Shown here piece by piece: positions 9,015 through 15,797 of a stretch of DNA of 32,619 nt. Within the stretch, counting starts at the first letter, position 1. Each line of letters opens with the position of its first letter. The notes below the pieces were generated by a model. That model worked only from the letters and a program-made list of their open reading frames with translations. It was not told where the DNA came from and ran no database searches. A program made the translations under genes and the position numbers. Source of the stretch: CAG-217 sp963605415 (GTDB lineage: Bacteria > Bacillota > Clostridia > Oscillospirales > Acutalibacteraceae); assembly GCA_963605415.1 (NCBI GenBank), contig CAVCUL010000020.1, positions 1 to 32,619 on the forward strand, in the 5' to 3' direction.

Positions 9015-9851
9015 ATGTATAAAATCGTTGCCAAGCAGGTGCTGAACCCCACCGTTGTGCGTATGGAAATTCAGGCGCCGTATGTGGCAAAGAAAGCCCA
9101 GGCCGGTCAGTTCGTGATCCTGCGGGTAGACGATCGGGGCGAGCGGATCCCCCTGACGGTGGCGGACTATGACCGCACCGCCGGTACGGTGACCATTATC
9201 TTTCAGCTGGTGGGCGCTACCACCAAGCAGCTGGCGCGGCTGGAAGTGGGCGACAGCTTGCAGGACTTTGTAGGCCCTCTGGGCAATCCCACCAAGGTTA
9301 CCGGCTACCGCAAGGTGGCTGTGGTTGGCGGCGGCGTAGGCTGCGCCATTGCGTACCCGGTGGCCAAGGCGCTGCACGAGAACGGCGCCCAGGTGCACAG
9401 CATTGTGGGTTTCCGCACCAAGGACCTGGTGATCTTGCAGCAGGAGTTTGAGAAGGTCAGCGATCGGTATGTGCTCATGAGCGACGACGGCTCCGTCGGC
9501 GAAAAGGGGCTGGTGACCAATGCCCTGGAAAGCCTGATCCAAAGCGGCGAGCAGTACGATCTGGTGATCGCCATCGGCCCGCTGGTGATGATGAAGTTCG
9601 TGTGCAAGACCACGGAGAAGTACGGTATCCGCACCATTGTGTCCATGAACCCCATTATGATCGACGGCACCGGTATGTGCGGCGGCTGCCGCCTGCTGGT
9701 AGGCGGCGAGACCAAGTTTGCCTGCGTGGACGGGCCGGAGTTTGACGGCCACTTGGTGGATTTTGACGCGGCTATGGAACGGGCTGCGCTGTATAAAGAC
9801 TTTGAGCGGGAAGCGGACTGCAACCTGCTGCGACAGGAGGTGCAGGACTGA
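9015..9851 (+). CDS. nfnA: NfnA-type flavoprotein reductase subunit (sulfide/dihydroorotate dehydrogenase-like)
   Basis: A protein of 278 residues of the ferredoxin-NADP reductase-like family (PyrK/NfnA/SudB class). The FAD-binding signature RIPLTVAD is at about 44-51, the dinucleotide-binding loop VAVVGGGVGCAIAYP at about 101-115, and a C-terminal [2Fe-2S] cysteine set at C222, C225 and C237 (MCGGC and FACVDGPEFDGH). In the NADH-dependent reduced ferredoxin:NADP oxidoreductase this subunit carries FAD and the 2Fe-2S cluster and handles NADH. The ATG has AAGTAGGTGA upstream. The stop overlaps the ATG of the next gene by one base, which implies translational coupling and a two-subunit enzyme. 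A sulfide dehydrogenase or glutamate-synthase-like role is the alternative. Confidence 0.9.
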   Translation: MYKIVAKQVLNPTVVRMEIQAPYVAKKAQAGQFVILRVDDRGERIPLTVADYDRTAGTVTIIFQLVGATTKQLARLEVGDSLQDFVGPLGNPTKVTGYRKVAVVGGGVGCAIAYPVAKALHENGAQVHSIVGFRTKDLVILQQEFEKVSDRYVLMSDDGSVGEKGLVTNALESLIQSGEQYDLVIAIGPLVMMKFVCKTTEKYGIRTIVSMNPIMIDGTGMCGGCRLLVGGETKFACVDGPEFDGHLVDFDAAMERAALYKDFEREADCNLLRQEVQD

Positions 9852-11230
9852 TGAACCCCTTAAAGGCCAATGCAATGCCCCACCAGGACCCGCTGGTGCG
9901 CAACAAGAACTTTTTAGAGGTAGCCACCGGCTACGACGAGCAGACGGCTATGGACGAGGCGCTGCGCTGCCTGCACTGCAAGCACAAGCCCTGCATTAGC
10001 GGCTGCCCGGTGCAGATCCACATTCCGGATTTTATCGCCAAGGTGGCGGAGGGCGACTTTGAGGCCGCCTATCAGATCATCAGCGAGAGCAGCTCCCTGC
10101 CGGCGGTTTGCGGCCGGGTGTGCCCCCAGGAGCGCCAGTGCGAGAGCAAGTGCGTGCGGGGCATTAAGGGCGACGCGGTGAGTATCGGCCGTCTGGAGCG
10201 CTTTGTGGCGGACTGGCACAACAGCCACTGCAAGGTGTGGCCTGCGGTGCCGGAGCAAAACGGCCACCGTGTGGCGGTGATCGGCAGCGGCCCCAGCGGC
10301 TTGACCTGCGCCGGCGATCTGGCCCGGTTGGGTTATGATGTAACGGTGTTTGAGGCGCTGCACATTGCCGGCGGTGTGCTGGTGTACGGTATTCCGGAGT
10401 TCCGCCTGCCTAAAAAGATCGTGGAGCTGGAAGTGAACGGCTTAAAGGCCCTGGGCGTAAAGATCGTGACCAATGTGGTGATCGGTCGGTCCATGAGCAT
10501 TGACGATCTGTTTGACGAGGGCTTTGAGGCGGTCTATATCGGCTCCGGCGCCGGTCTGCCCCGGTTTATGGGCATTCCCGGCGAGAGCCTGAAAGAGGTG
10601 TACTCTGCCAATGAGTACCTGACCCGGGTGAACCTGATGAAAGCGTACCAGCCCGGCAGCACCACCCCCATTTACCACGCCCGCAAGGTGGCCGTGGTAG
10701 GCGGCGGCAATGTGGCCATGGACGCGGCCCGCTCCGCCATTCGGCTGGGTGCGGAGGAAGTGCATGTGCTCTACCGTCGCTCTTTTGAGGAGATCCCTGC
10801 CCGGCAGGAGGAAGTGCAGCACGCGCAGGAGGAGCAAATCCGGTTCCGGACCCTTACCAACCCGGTAGAGATCCTGGGCAGCGACGACGGCAATGTGACC
10901 GGCGTGCGGTGTATCCAGATGGAGCTGGGCGAGCCGGACGCCACCGGCAGACGCCGCCCGGTGCCGGTGCCGGACTCGGACTTTGTGATCGACGCGGACT
11001 GCGTGATCATGGCTATCGGTACTTCTCCCAACCCGCTGATCAAGTCCACCACCGGTGGGCTGGAGGTAAACGCTCGTGGTGGCATTGTGGCAGATGAGAA
11101 CGGCCGCACCTCTCGGGACGGCATATTTGCCGGAGGCGATACGGTCACCGGTGCCGCAACTGTCATTAAGGCTATGGGTGCTGGCAAGATCGCTGCCAAG
11201 TCCATTGACGCCTATATTCAAAATAAATAA
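9851..11230 (+). CDS. nfnB: NfnB/GltA-type NADPH oxidoreductase (glutamate synthase small-subunit family)
   Basis: A protein of 459 residues, usual for the family. The N-terminal ferredoxin-like domain has two cysteine groups for [4Fe-4S] clusters (C40, C43, C48, C52 and C87, C91, C97, C101). An FAD site follows (VAVIGSGPSGLTCAGDLA, near 141-158), then an NADPH-binding site (VAVVGGGNVAMDAARSAI), and the closing FAD motif GIFAGGDTVTGAATVIKAM. Together with the upstream NfnA-like subunit it forms a cytosolic complex that links NADH, NADPH and ferredoxin pools. Such genes are often annotated gltA, but no glutamate synthase large subunit is adjacent, which favours the Nfn reading. A strong terminator follows ten bases after the stop. 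Confidence 0.9.
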   Translation: MNPLKANAMPHQDPLVRNKNFLEVATGYDEQTAMDEALRCLHCKHKPCISGCPVQIHIPDFIAKVAEGDFEAAYQIISESSSLPAVCGRVCPQERQCESKCVRGIKGDAVSIGRLERFVADWHNSHCKVWPAVPEQNGHRVAVIGSGPSGLTCAGDLARLGYDVTVFEALHIAGGVLVYGIPEFRLPKKIVELEVNGLKALGVKIVTNVVIGRSMSIDDLFDEGFEAVYIGSGAGLPRFMGIPGESLKEVYSANEYLTRVNLMKAYQPGSTTPIYHARKVAVVGGGNVAMDAARSAIRLGAEEVHVLYRRSFEEIPARQEEVQHAQEEQIRFRTLTNPVEILGSDDGNVTGVRCIQMELGEPDATGRRRPVPVPDSDFVIDADCVIMAIGTSPNPLIKSTTGGLEVNARGGIVADENGRTSRDGIFAGGDTVTGAATVIKAMGAGKIAAKSIDAYIQNK

Positions 11231-11240
11231 ACTTCACCAA

Positions 11241-11279
11241 AACAGTGTCTGAATCGATTGTGCTCAGGCACTGTTTTCT
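11241..11279 (+). terminator. Intrinsic terminator of the flavoprotein operon
   Basis: Inverted repeat 11241-11252 with 11264-11275 (12 bp, one G-T pair, 11-base loop), ending in a T-rich tail. It marks the end of core-like DNA; recombinase debris begins right after it. Confidence 0.88.
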
Positions 11280-11283
11280 TATC

Positions 11284-11480
11284 AAAAATGGCAGAGGAAT
11301 GGTGTACCGCTAAAACAAATTCAAGAATGGCTTGGTCACTCTGATTTCAGCACAACGGCTAATATATATGCTCATCTGGACTATAAATCAAAAATTTCAT
11401 CTGCTCAGGCAATGGAAAAGGGAATGCTTCTTCCCAGTGCGGATGACTTTGAAAGTCGTTGGAACGAAGTGACAGAGTAA
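11284..11480 (+). pseudogene. C-terminal remnant of a tyrosine recombinase (integrase)
   Basis: Reading the frame that contains position 11292 and ends at TAA 11478-11480 gives a fragment of about 63 residues. It carries NGVPLKQIQEWLGHSDFSTT followed by ANIYAHLDYKSK, the classic end of a phage-type tyrosine recombinase, with the LGH motif and the catalytic tyrosine. There is no start codon, and the catalytic Arg and Lys regions are missing: the frame begins abruptly next to the terminator of the flavoprotein operon. Another frame crosses the same bases but has an early stop. The fragment points toward the tRNA-derived attachment site 175 bases downstream, as integrases usually do. It is a decayed integration gene, probably from an older element than the island to the right. 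Confidence 0.85.
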
Positions 11481-11531
11481 AAAACATAATAAATGAATAT
11501 GAACCTACTCAAATTCAGTAAAAAACGGTTA

Positions 11532-11570
11532 TTCTAACGCCAAAACACGGCGTTCTAACGCTGTTCTAAC
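11532..11570 (+). repeat. Three TTCTAAC direct repeats beside the attachment site
   Basis: TTCTAAC occurs at 11532-11538, 11553-11559 and 11564-11570, with related flanks (GCGTTCTAACG, TGTTCTAACACG). Short direct repeats between an integrase gene and its core site are typical arm-type recombinase binding sites; that role is inferred. Confidence 0.5.
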
Positions 11571-11619
11571 ACGAATTTCGATGATTTTTATAGAGTTTGA
11601 TAAAACTTGAGAAAAATAA

Positions 11620-11654
11620 AAAAAGCCTGAAATCGGCTTGATTACAGGCTTTTT
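11620..11654. terminator. Bidirectional terminator beside the tRNA fragment
   Basis: A 10-bp perfect stem AAAAAGCCTG / CAGGCTTTTT (11620-11629 with 11645-11654). It would terminate the recombinase from the left and the tRNA from the right. Confidence 0.85.
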
Positions 11655-11655
11655 G

Positions 11656-11711
11656 TGGCGGAGACGGAGGGATTCGAACCCTCGTGCCCGTGAAGGCAAA
11701 CGCATTTCGAG
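11656..11711 (-). other. tRNA-Ser(CGA) 3' half, probable attachment-site core
   Basis: On the minus strand this reads as the 3' half of a serine tRNA. It has an anticodon loop CTCGAAA with anticodon CGA (707-709 in the 11000s), a long variable arm, the T arm GAGGGTTCGAATCCCTC, the acceptor strand CGTCTCC, discriminator G and CCA. The 5' strand of the anticodon stem and everything before it are absent; the sequence to the right (TTTTTGTC on the plus strand) is unrelated. Breaks in an anticodon loop are where tyrosine integrases recombine, so this is best read as an att core. G at position 73 and the long arm support serine over leucine. Confidence 0.8.
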
Positions 11712-11819
11712 TTTTTGTCAAAACGGTTAAAAACAGGCAGATTCAGGCTGATTAAGATGATGTTTGAGCAATTTGTCAACGAAAAATCAGCGTTTTTTTG
11801 CCGTTTTTTACCCTTTCGC

Positions 11820-11842
11820 AAGAACTCAGGAAAGAACTGGGG
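11820..11842 (+). repeat. Tandem 12-mer repeats, left copy
   Basis: AAGAACTCAGG followed directly by AAAGAACTGGGG and a partial third unit AAAGAAC. The same pattern occurs at 12330-12352. They lie on the opposite side of the tRNA core from the TTCTAAC repeats, so they could be the second set of arm sites for an integrase or excisionase. Function inferred. Confidence 0.5.
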
Positions 11843-11867
11843 AAAGAACAAAAAGGAGGATTTTATA

Positions 11868-12101
11868 ATGAATAATATTGAAATTGATGATAAATATAAG
11901 ACGATGTTTTCGGATTATCCCGATGTTGTAAATGCAGCCCAACTAAGTGAAATGCTTGGAATAAAGCGGCATTCGGCTTATGAGCTTATCTGCGAAAAGA
12001 AGATAAAAGCGTTCTAACTCGGCAATTCATACAAGATACCAAAGGTCAATATTATTGAGTACATAGTCTTGAGTATGGAAAATTTAGAGCAATCGCTGTG
12101 A
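11868..12101 (+). pseudogene. Excisionase-like HTH protein with internal stop
   Basis: The ATG at 11868 follows a strong AAAAGGAGGA. The frame encodes YPDVVNAAQLSEMLGIKRHS then AYELICEKKIKAF, then TAA at 12015-12017, then continues in the same frame as LGNSYKIPKVNIIEYIV to TGA at 12099-12101. An HTH_17/excisionase-type domain normally reads straight through this point (an arginine or similar in place of the stop, then LG-x-S-x-K-I-P), so a point mutation has cut the beta-hairpin off the helix-turn-helix. It resembles the second half of the intact gene at 12426-13010 (ATYPDVLTAKEVSKTIGYGK). Its position next to the att core suggests a former recombination directionality factor. A functional truncated product or stop readthrough is possible but less likely. 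Confidence 0.75.
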
Positions 12102-12425
12102 TAAATTAAGGACAAAAAAGCCTATAAATTACCGAATCAACCTAAATTGACCTGTAGCATTACTTTCAGAATCATTTGTGCAAGTGACAGCTTAATATTT
12201 TTCACAGGTTGTTTTTGGCAGCTAAATTCCTTGATATAAAAGGATTTTCAGCACTTATACAACCGAAATAACGGAGAGTTCGAATATCGGCATTTTCCCG
12301 TTTTATGAACGATTCGAAAAACTTTTCGCAAGAACTGAGGAAAGAATTGAGGCAAAATACAGTTAAATGGCAATACACAGGACAAACCTACGCCGACAAA
12401 ATATTATTTTAAGAGGTATATTGCT
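12102..12425. other. Non-coding stretch between HTH genes
   Basis: No coding region is supported. The only structure seen is the second copy of the tandem 12-mers at 12330-12352. The composition is AT-rich and unlike the flavoprotein operon. Confidence 0.5.
12330..12352 (+). repeat. Tandem 12-mer repeats, right copy
   Basis: AAGAACTGAGG followed by AAAGAATTGAGG, preceded by TTTTCGC. About 30 bases here match 11813-11842 with roughly four differences. Both copies sit 25-75 bases upstream of an HTH gene. Confidence 0.5.
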
Positions 12426-13010
12426 ATGAACGAAACTGCAATCAACTGGGATTCAATTCCCGATATTATTACCAAAGACCAACTTTACCGAATTTGCCAT
12501 ATCAGCAAATCAACGGCATTGTATTTGCTCCAAAGTGGAAAGATACCGTGCGAATATAACGGCAAGAAAACGCATTGCTATAAAATCAAAAAGACCGATG
12601 TTATAAAATATCTTGAAAACAGAAAAGTCTTTCCCGAATCTTATTCCGCACCGGCAGGGTGGTACAGCGGAAAATATAATGTAAAAATGCGAACCGATAT
12701 TCCCGATAGTAACCTTAGAAAGATGCGGAAATATTATACACAGATGTTTGCGACGTATCCCGATGTGTTGACAGCAAAAGAGGTATCAAAAACTATCGGC
12801 TATGGCAAAACGACTGTTAATAATTGGTGCAATAAAGGGTACATAAAATCATTCAAAAGAAATAATGCGAACCATATACCAAAAGCATATTTGATAGAAT
12901 TTTTATGCTCAAAGTATTTTCGCTCCATCACCCGAAAATCCGATTGGCATATCAGAACGCTGCAACATTTTTCGACTTGGCTGGCAGAAAATAAAAAAGC
13001 AAAAAAATAA
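12426..13010 (+). CDS. DNA-binding protein with two excisionase-type HTH domains
   Basis: A protein of 194 residues preceded by AAGAGGT. Two helix-turn-helix units of the MerR/excisionase (HTH_17) kind are visible. The first is at about 12-65 (IITKDQLYRICHISKSTALY, then LLQSGKIPCEYNGKKTHCYK). The second is at about 110-155 (VLTAKEVSKTIGYGKTTVNN, then WCNKGYIKSFKR). The tail is basic. Such proteins are found near integrase genes, where they act as recombination directionality factors or small regulators. The second unit resembles the broken HTH gene at 11868, so the two may be relics and survivor of a duplication. A terminator follows directly. Target sites are unknown; the tandem 12-mers upstream are candidates. 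Confidence 0.75.
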   Translation: MNETAINWDSIPDIITKDQLYRICHISKSTALYLLQSGKIPCEYNGKKTHCYKIKKTDVIKYLENRKVFPESYSAPAGWYSGKYNVKMRTDIPDSNLRKMRKYYTQMFATYPDVLTAKEVSKTIGYGKTTVNNWCNKGYIKSFKRNNANHIPKAYLIEFLCSKYFRSITRKSDWHIRTLQHFSTWLAENKKAKK

Positions 13011-13023
13011 TTGTACCATATAA

Positions 13024-13054
13024 AAAAGCGACAGATATTGTTTCTGTCGCTTTT
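13024..13054 (+). terminator. Intrinsic terminator
   Basis: A 12-bp perfect stem AAAAGCGACAGA / TCTGTCGCTTTT (13024-13035 with 13043-13054), a 7-base loop, right after the two-HTH gene. Confidence 0.9.
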
Positions 13055-13115
13055 ATAACATTTTTTATGTCAAAGCATTAACGCTATACAAAATGAAAAT
13101 TTTTTTGAAAAGCAC

Positions 13116-13144
13116 TTGACAATAACGGTAATATCAATTATACT
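13116..13144 (+). promoter_or_regulatory. Consensus sigma-A promoter of the XRE-ImmA operon
   Basis: TTGACA (13116-13121), a 17-base spacer and TATACT (13139-13144). The palindrome at 13150-13168 sits on the expected transcription start. Confidence 0.88.
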
Positions 13145-13149
13145 TTTGG

Positions 13150-13168
13150 TAAGTGGCGACGCCACTTA
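13150..13168. promoter_or_regulatory. Palindromic operator at the XRE promoter
   Basis: A perfect 19-base palindrome: TAAGTGGCG, a central A, CGCCACTTA. It overlaps the predicted start point and lies 20 bases before the XRE start codon, so it is the probable autoregulatory binding site of that repressor. Confidence 0.75.
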
Positions 13169-13188
13169 TACAAGAAGGAGGCTACAAT

Positions 13189-13500
13189 ATGAGCAAAATA
13201 TTCGGACAGAGGTTATTGACTTTATTGCAAAAACAAGGCATGACGCAAAAGGAACTTGCTGATAAAATTAACACAACCGAGGCAACATTGTCACGATATG
13301 TTTCAGGTAGCAGAGAACCAAAAGCGGATATGCTTGCAAATATTGCAACTGCTTTGCATACCACATCAGATTATTTGCTTGGCATTGAGCAAGATGAATT
13401 CGATTTTCCTAGAGTGGAGCGTTTGCTTGCAAGGAATTCGGCTACAATGACGGAAAAGCAGAAAAAGACTTTGATTTCCGCTTTATTTGGGGAGGATTAA
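13189..13500 (+). CDS. XRE-family repressor (ImmR-like)
   Basis: A protein of 103 residues. The start ATG at 13189 has AAGAAGGAGG at ideal distance; an in-frame earlier start lies in the operator. A Cro/CI-type HTH occupies about residues 6-62 (LLQKQGMTQKELADKINTTE, then ATLSRYVSGSREPKADML). The short C-terminal part has no recognised domain. With the ImmA/IrrE metallopeptidase gene that follows after two bases, it forms the ImmR-ImmA arrangement known from ICEBs1 and phages, in which the protease cleaves the repressor on SOS or cell-signalling cues to induce the element. It probably binds the palindrome in its own promoter. Confidence 0.88.
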   Translation: MSKIFGQRLLTLLQKQGMTQKELADKINTTEATLSRYVSGSREPKADMLANIATALHTTSDYLLGIEQDEFDFPRVERLLARNSATMTEKQKKTLISALFGED

Positions 13501-13502
13501 TA

Positions 13503-14060
13503 TTGGCATTCAGATTACATGCTAAACGATGTGAGGAAATCAAAGAGATAGTTGTTCGCACTTTTGAAAAACTAAATATACGATGTACACCGATTAGCGG
13601 TTTTGAAATCGCAACAAAACTTGGAGTTGTTATTGTACCTTATTCCTCAAAACCAGAATCAGTGATAAAACTTATGCTTGAAGAAAGTGAAGATGGTTTT
13701 TCCGTTAAAAAAGATGGCACTTGGTATATTTTTTACAATGATAATATGCGAAGTAAAAAATACAGACGCATTAATAATACTCTTATTCATGAATGCGGAC
13801 ATATAGTATTGGATCATACGCAAGCAAGTGAATTAGCTGAAGCAGAAGCAAATTTTTTCGCTAAATATGCTATTGCACCACCAGTGCTTATACATAAGTT
13901 AAAATTGAAGAGTGCTAATGATGTCTATGATCATTTTGACATCAGTCATGAAGCTGCCAAATATGCATTTGAATATTATATCAAATGGCTAAATTACGGT
14001 GGCGAATATTATAAAGATTATGAAATGAGATTACTTGAGCTTTTTGAAGAAGCTATGTAA
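13503..14060 (+). CDS. ImmA/IrrE-family zinc metallopeptidase
   Basis: A protein of 185 residues that begins with a TTG codon preceded by GGGGAGGA, two bases after the repressor stop. The metal motif HECGH (HExxH class) lies at about residue 97, followed by EAEANFFAKYAIAP, the usual third-ligand helix and conserved segment of the family. Members cleave a partner XRE repressor and so switch on mobile-element genes. Here the partner is the upstream XRE protein. No membrane segment is seen. The C-terminal segment (DVYDHFDISHEAAKYAFEYY) matches the small helical tail common in the family. Confidence 0.9.
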   Translation: MAFRLHAKRCEEIKEIVVRTFEKLNIRCTPISGFEIATKLGVVIVPYSSKPESVIKLMLEESEDGFSVKKDGTWYIFYNDNMRSKKYRRINNTLIHECGHIVLDHTQASELAEAEANFFAKYAIAPPVLIHKLKLKSANDVYDHFDISHEAAKYAFEYYIKWLNYGGEYYKDYEMRLLELFEEAM

Positions 14061-14107
14061 TATAATTATTCAAGAAGGAGGTAATGCTATTTGATTGTAA
14101 GCAATAA

Positions 14108-14182
14108 ACAAAAAAGCACCCTGTAATTGTTCCAGCAATTACAAGGTGCAAATCAGGATATGTTGTTATACCCCTTTGAAGT
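14108..14182 (-). ncRNA. Candidate minus-strand small RNA
   Basis: A promoter on the minus strand (14189-14217) would start a transcript near 14182. It would end at a hairpin (14136-14149 pairing with 14116-14129, one mismatch) followed on that strand by a six-T run (14110-14115). The product would be about 75 bases. It is antisense to the leader between the ImmA/IrrE gene and the DUF4417 gene, where AAGAAGGAGG (14073-14082) and an 11-codon TTG-started reading frame (starting at 14091) are found. Antisense RNA to a small ORF is the layout of type I toxin-antitoxin modules, but no convincing toxin is encoded. Inferred from promoter and terminator only. Confidence 0.45.
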
Positions 14183-14188
14183 AAAGAT

Positions 14189-14217
14189 ATAATAACATAT
14201 CCTTTCTCAAATTGCAA
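14189..14217 (-). promoter_or_regulatory. Minus-strand promoter of the candidate small RNA
   Basis: TTGCAA (14212-14217), a 17-base spacer with TGT at its end, and TATTAT (14189-14194). A 15-bp inverted repeat (14156-14170 with 14188-14202) overlaps the -10 box. A smaller one (CAAATTGC / GCAATTTG, 14208-14228) covers the -35. Confidence 0.5.
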
Positions 14218-14282
14218 TTGGCAATTTGAACAAAATTTAAAATTATGTTGCTGATATATCAGCAGAAAGGAGACACATTATT

Positions 14283-14948
14283 ATGTCTAAAATTAATAGC
14301 ACCAGAAGTGGGTGCAGAGATGTTTTTCACGCATTTTTAGTAAAAAATGCTACTTATGATGATAAATATGAAGTTCCGTGTTTGAAGCCGGAGTTTCAAA
14401 AACCAAATAAACTGATTGCATTTTCTAAAGCAATACGCAGTACAGATTATGATGCTTGGGTGCATTTTTATGAGGATGATGCCGAGTTTGAAAGAATATG
14501 GAACAGATCCAATACATATCTTCCGATTTTAAAGAAATTCAGAGGTGTAATATCACCTGATTTTAGCGTCTACCGTGATATGCCATTAGTTATGCAACAA
14601 TGGAACATTTACCGAAGCAGAGCAATCGGTCATTGGCTGCAGGAAAATGGTATTCTTGTTATCCCTAATGTACGATATGGTGACGAACGCACATTTGAAA
14701 TATCATGTGCCGGCATAAACAAACATGGAATTATTGCCATAGGTTCCCACGGATGTATAAAACTATTGGATGACCGCAAATATTTCATAAACGGTTTAAG
14801 TTGTGTTGTTGACAAATTAGAGCCACGCACGCTTGTTGTATATGGAACTGCACCGGATAAAATATTTAGGAAATACAAAGAAATGGGTATTGAAATATTG
14901 CAATTTGACAGTGATTTCATGCAAAGCCGAAAGGCGGTGAGTGCCTGA
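14283..14948 (+). CDS. DUF4417 domain-containing protein
   Basis: A protein of 221 residues with the DUF4417 pattern: an early lysine-rich segment and FSKAIRSTDYDAWVHFYEDD, then ISPDFSVYRDMPLVMQQWNI with RSRAIGHWLQENGI, IPNVRYGDERTFEISCAGI, and the C-terminal VVYGTAPDKIFRKYKEMGIE. The family is frequent on phages and integrative elements; its biochemical role is not established. The ATG is preceded by AGAAAGGAGA. A palindrome (TGCTGATATATCAGCA, about 14249-14264) lies in the leader just before the ribosome binding site and could serve as an operator. The stop overlaps the start of the next gene by one base, so the three genes to 15559 form an operon. Confidence 0.85.
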   Translation: MSKINSTRSGCRDVFHAFLVKNATYDDKYEVPCLKPEFQKPNKLIAFSKAIRSTDYDAWVHFYEDDAEFERIWNRSNTYLPILKKFRGVISPDFSVYRDMPLVMQQWNIYRSRAIGHWLQENGILVIPNVRYGDERTFEISCAGINKHGIIAIGSHGCIKLLDDRKYFINGLSCVVDKLEPRTLVVYGTAPDKIFRKYKEMGIEILQFDSDFMQSRKAVSA

Positions 14949-15370
14949 TGGGTGCAGGATATCATGGAGGGTTTGGTAAAACTCAAGGAGCGAAAGAACA
15001 TAATAAAAAAACAAATGAAAATTCTCTTGTTATGCCTAATCATGCACAGGCTGTAACACCTGAAGAAAAATTCGTCAAGTATTCTTTGGACTACTCTAAC
15101 AAAAATGCAATAGGCAAAGCAGAAGCGTATGAAAAAGGACTGGGTTATAATCAATCTAATTATCATGGTCTGATTAATCAAATTCATAGTGCTGTTACCT
15201 CCGGTTTATCTCCCTATCAAGTAACAGTAAACGAGTACGGAACAAAATACAAATATAAAATTAGGGTTACAGGTCCAAATGGGAAAACAAAAAATGTAAT
15301 TGCAGTTTATCAAATAGATAAGGGATTTGATATTCCCCGTCTTATTACAAATTATTTGGAGGGAAAATAA
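14948..15370 (+). CDS. DUF6883-like small protein, possible toxin
   Basis: A protein of 140 residues. After a low-complexity N-terminus (GAGYHGGFGKTQGAKEHNKK), residues about 37-140 resemble DUF6883: TPEEKFVKYSLDY, GKAEAYEKGLGYNQSN, YKYKIRVTGPNGKTKNVIAV and the end DIPRLITNYL. It begins on the last base of the DUF4417 stop and ends directly against the ATG of a DUF4926-like gene. I recall DUF6883 and DUF4926 genes occurring next to each other, which suggests a toxin-immunity or toxin-antitoxin pair, but that role is inferred. No signal peptide or catalytic motif is identified. Confidence 0.6.
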   Translation: MGAGYHGGFGKTQGAKEHNKKTNENSLVMPNHAQAVTPEEKFVKYSLDYSNKNAIGKAEAYEKGLGYNQSNYHGLINQIHSAVTSGLSPYQVTVNEYGTKYKYKIRVTGPNGKTKNVIAVYQIDKGFDIPRLITNYLEGK

Positions 15371-15559
15371 ATGCTTTTTGAAAATGACAGAGTTGTAACC
15401 CTTGTTGAAAAAGAGGGTTTTGCTAAAGGAACTATTGGAGTAATTGTAAGCAAGTATGCTGCAGCAGATGTTTACGAAGTAGAATTGTGGAATTCAGAAG
15501 AATATCCTGTCGATGTTGTTACTTATAAGGCAAATGAACTGCAAAAGGTTGAAGTGTAG
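15371..15559 (+). CDS. DUF4926-like small protein, possible antitoxin or immunity partner
   Basis: A protein of 62 residues: NDRVVTLVEKEGFAKGTIGV then IVSKYAAADVYEVELWNSEE. This is the short all-beta pattern of DUF4926 (a hydrophobic start, G-x-x-GTIGVIV, YEVEL). Its ATG abuts the TAA of the DUF6883-like gene, with GGAGGG inside the preceding coding end, so translation is coupled. A small acidic partner encoded after a slightly larger protein fits an immunity or antitoxin role. An SH3-like fold is typical of the family. Function is inferred. Confidence 0.6.
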   Translation: MLFENDRVVTLVEKEGFAKGTIGVIVSKYAAADVYEVELWNSEEYPVDVVTYKANELQKVEV

Positions 15560-15635
15560 AGGGTATTGGATAACACACATTGATTGAGTTAACATTTGAC
15601 TATTTCTCTTAAATTTGTAAAGGAGACTTTAGGCA

Positions 15636-15691
15636 TTCGTTATATTCGTTTGCTTCAACCAAACGAATATAACGAACATAACGAATAAATC
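15636..15691 (+). repeat. Left hairpin repeat of the TnpV unit
   Basis: A perfect 17-bp inverted repeat (TTCGTTATATTCGTTTG at 15636-15652, complement at 15660-15676, loop CTTCAAC). It is followed by repeating ATAACGAA units to 15691. Confidence 0.75.
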
Positions 15692-15797
15692 CAAAACACA
15701 CATTATTCGTCGTAAAAAGTCGTACAGATCGCAAAAGTTCGTTGTAATTTTTGCATAAACTAAATTTGTAAATTTTTAAATCGCACATTCGCAAAAG

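Noticed and set aside
8982..9875. Minus-strand open frame opposite the nfnA-like gene
   Set aside because: The plus strand carries clear FAD, NAD and 2Fe-2S motifs; the opposite frame is rich in His/Ala/Leu without any domain.
14108..14182. Short minus-strand frame starting at TTG across the candidate small RNA (MHLVIAGTITGC...)
   Set aside because: It looks slightly like a small hydrophobic toxin but runs through the terminator hairpin, and I see no proper ribosome binding site, so it is not called.
14630..15187. Minus-strand frame of 185 codons opposite the DUF4417 and DUF6883-like genes
   Set aside because: The plus-strand genes have coupled starts and family patterns; the reverse frame is a shadow.
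15609..15794. Minus-strand frame of 61 codons over the left TnpV repeat
   Set aside because: The product is only the translation of the hairpin repeat (RYVRYIRL-like); no ribosome binding site supports it.
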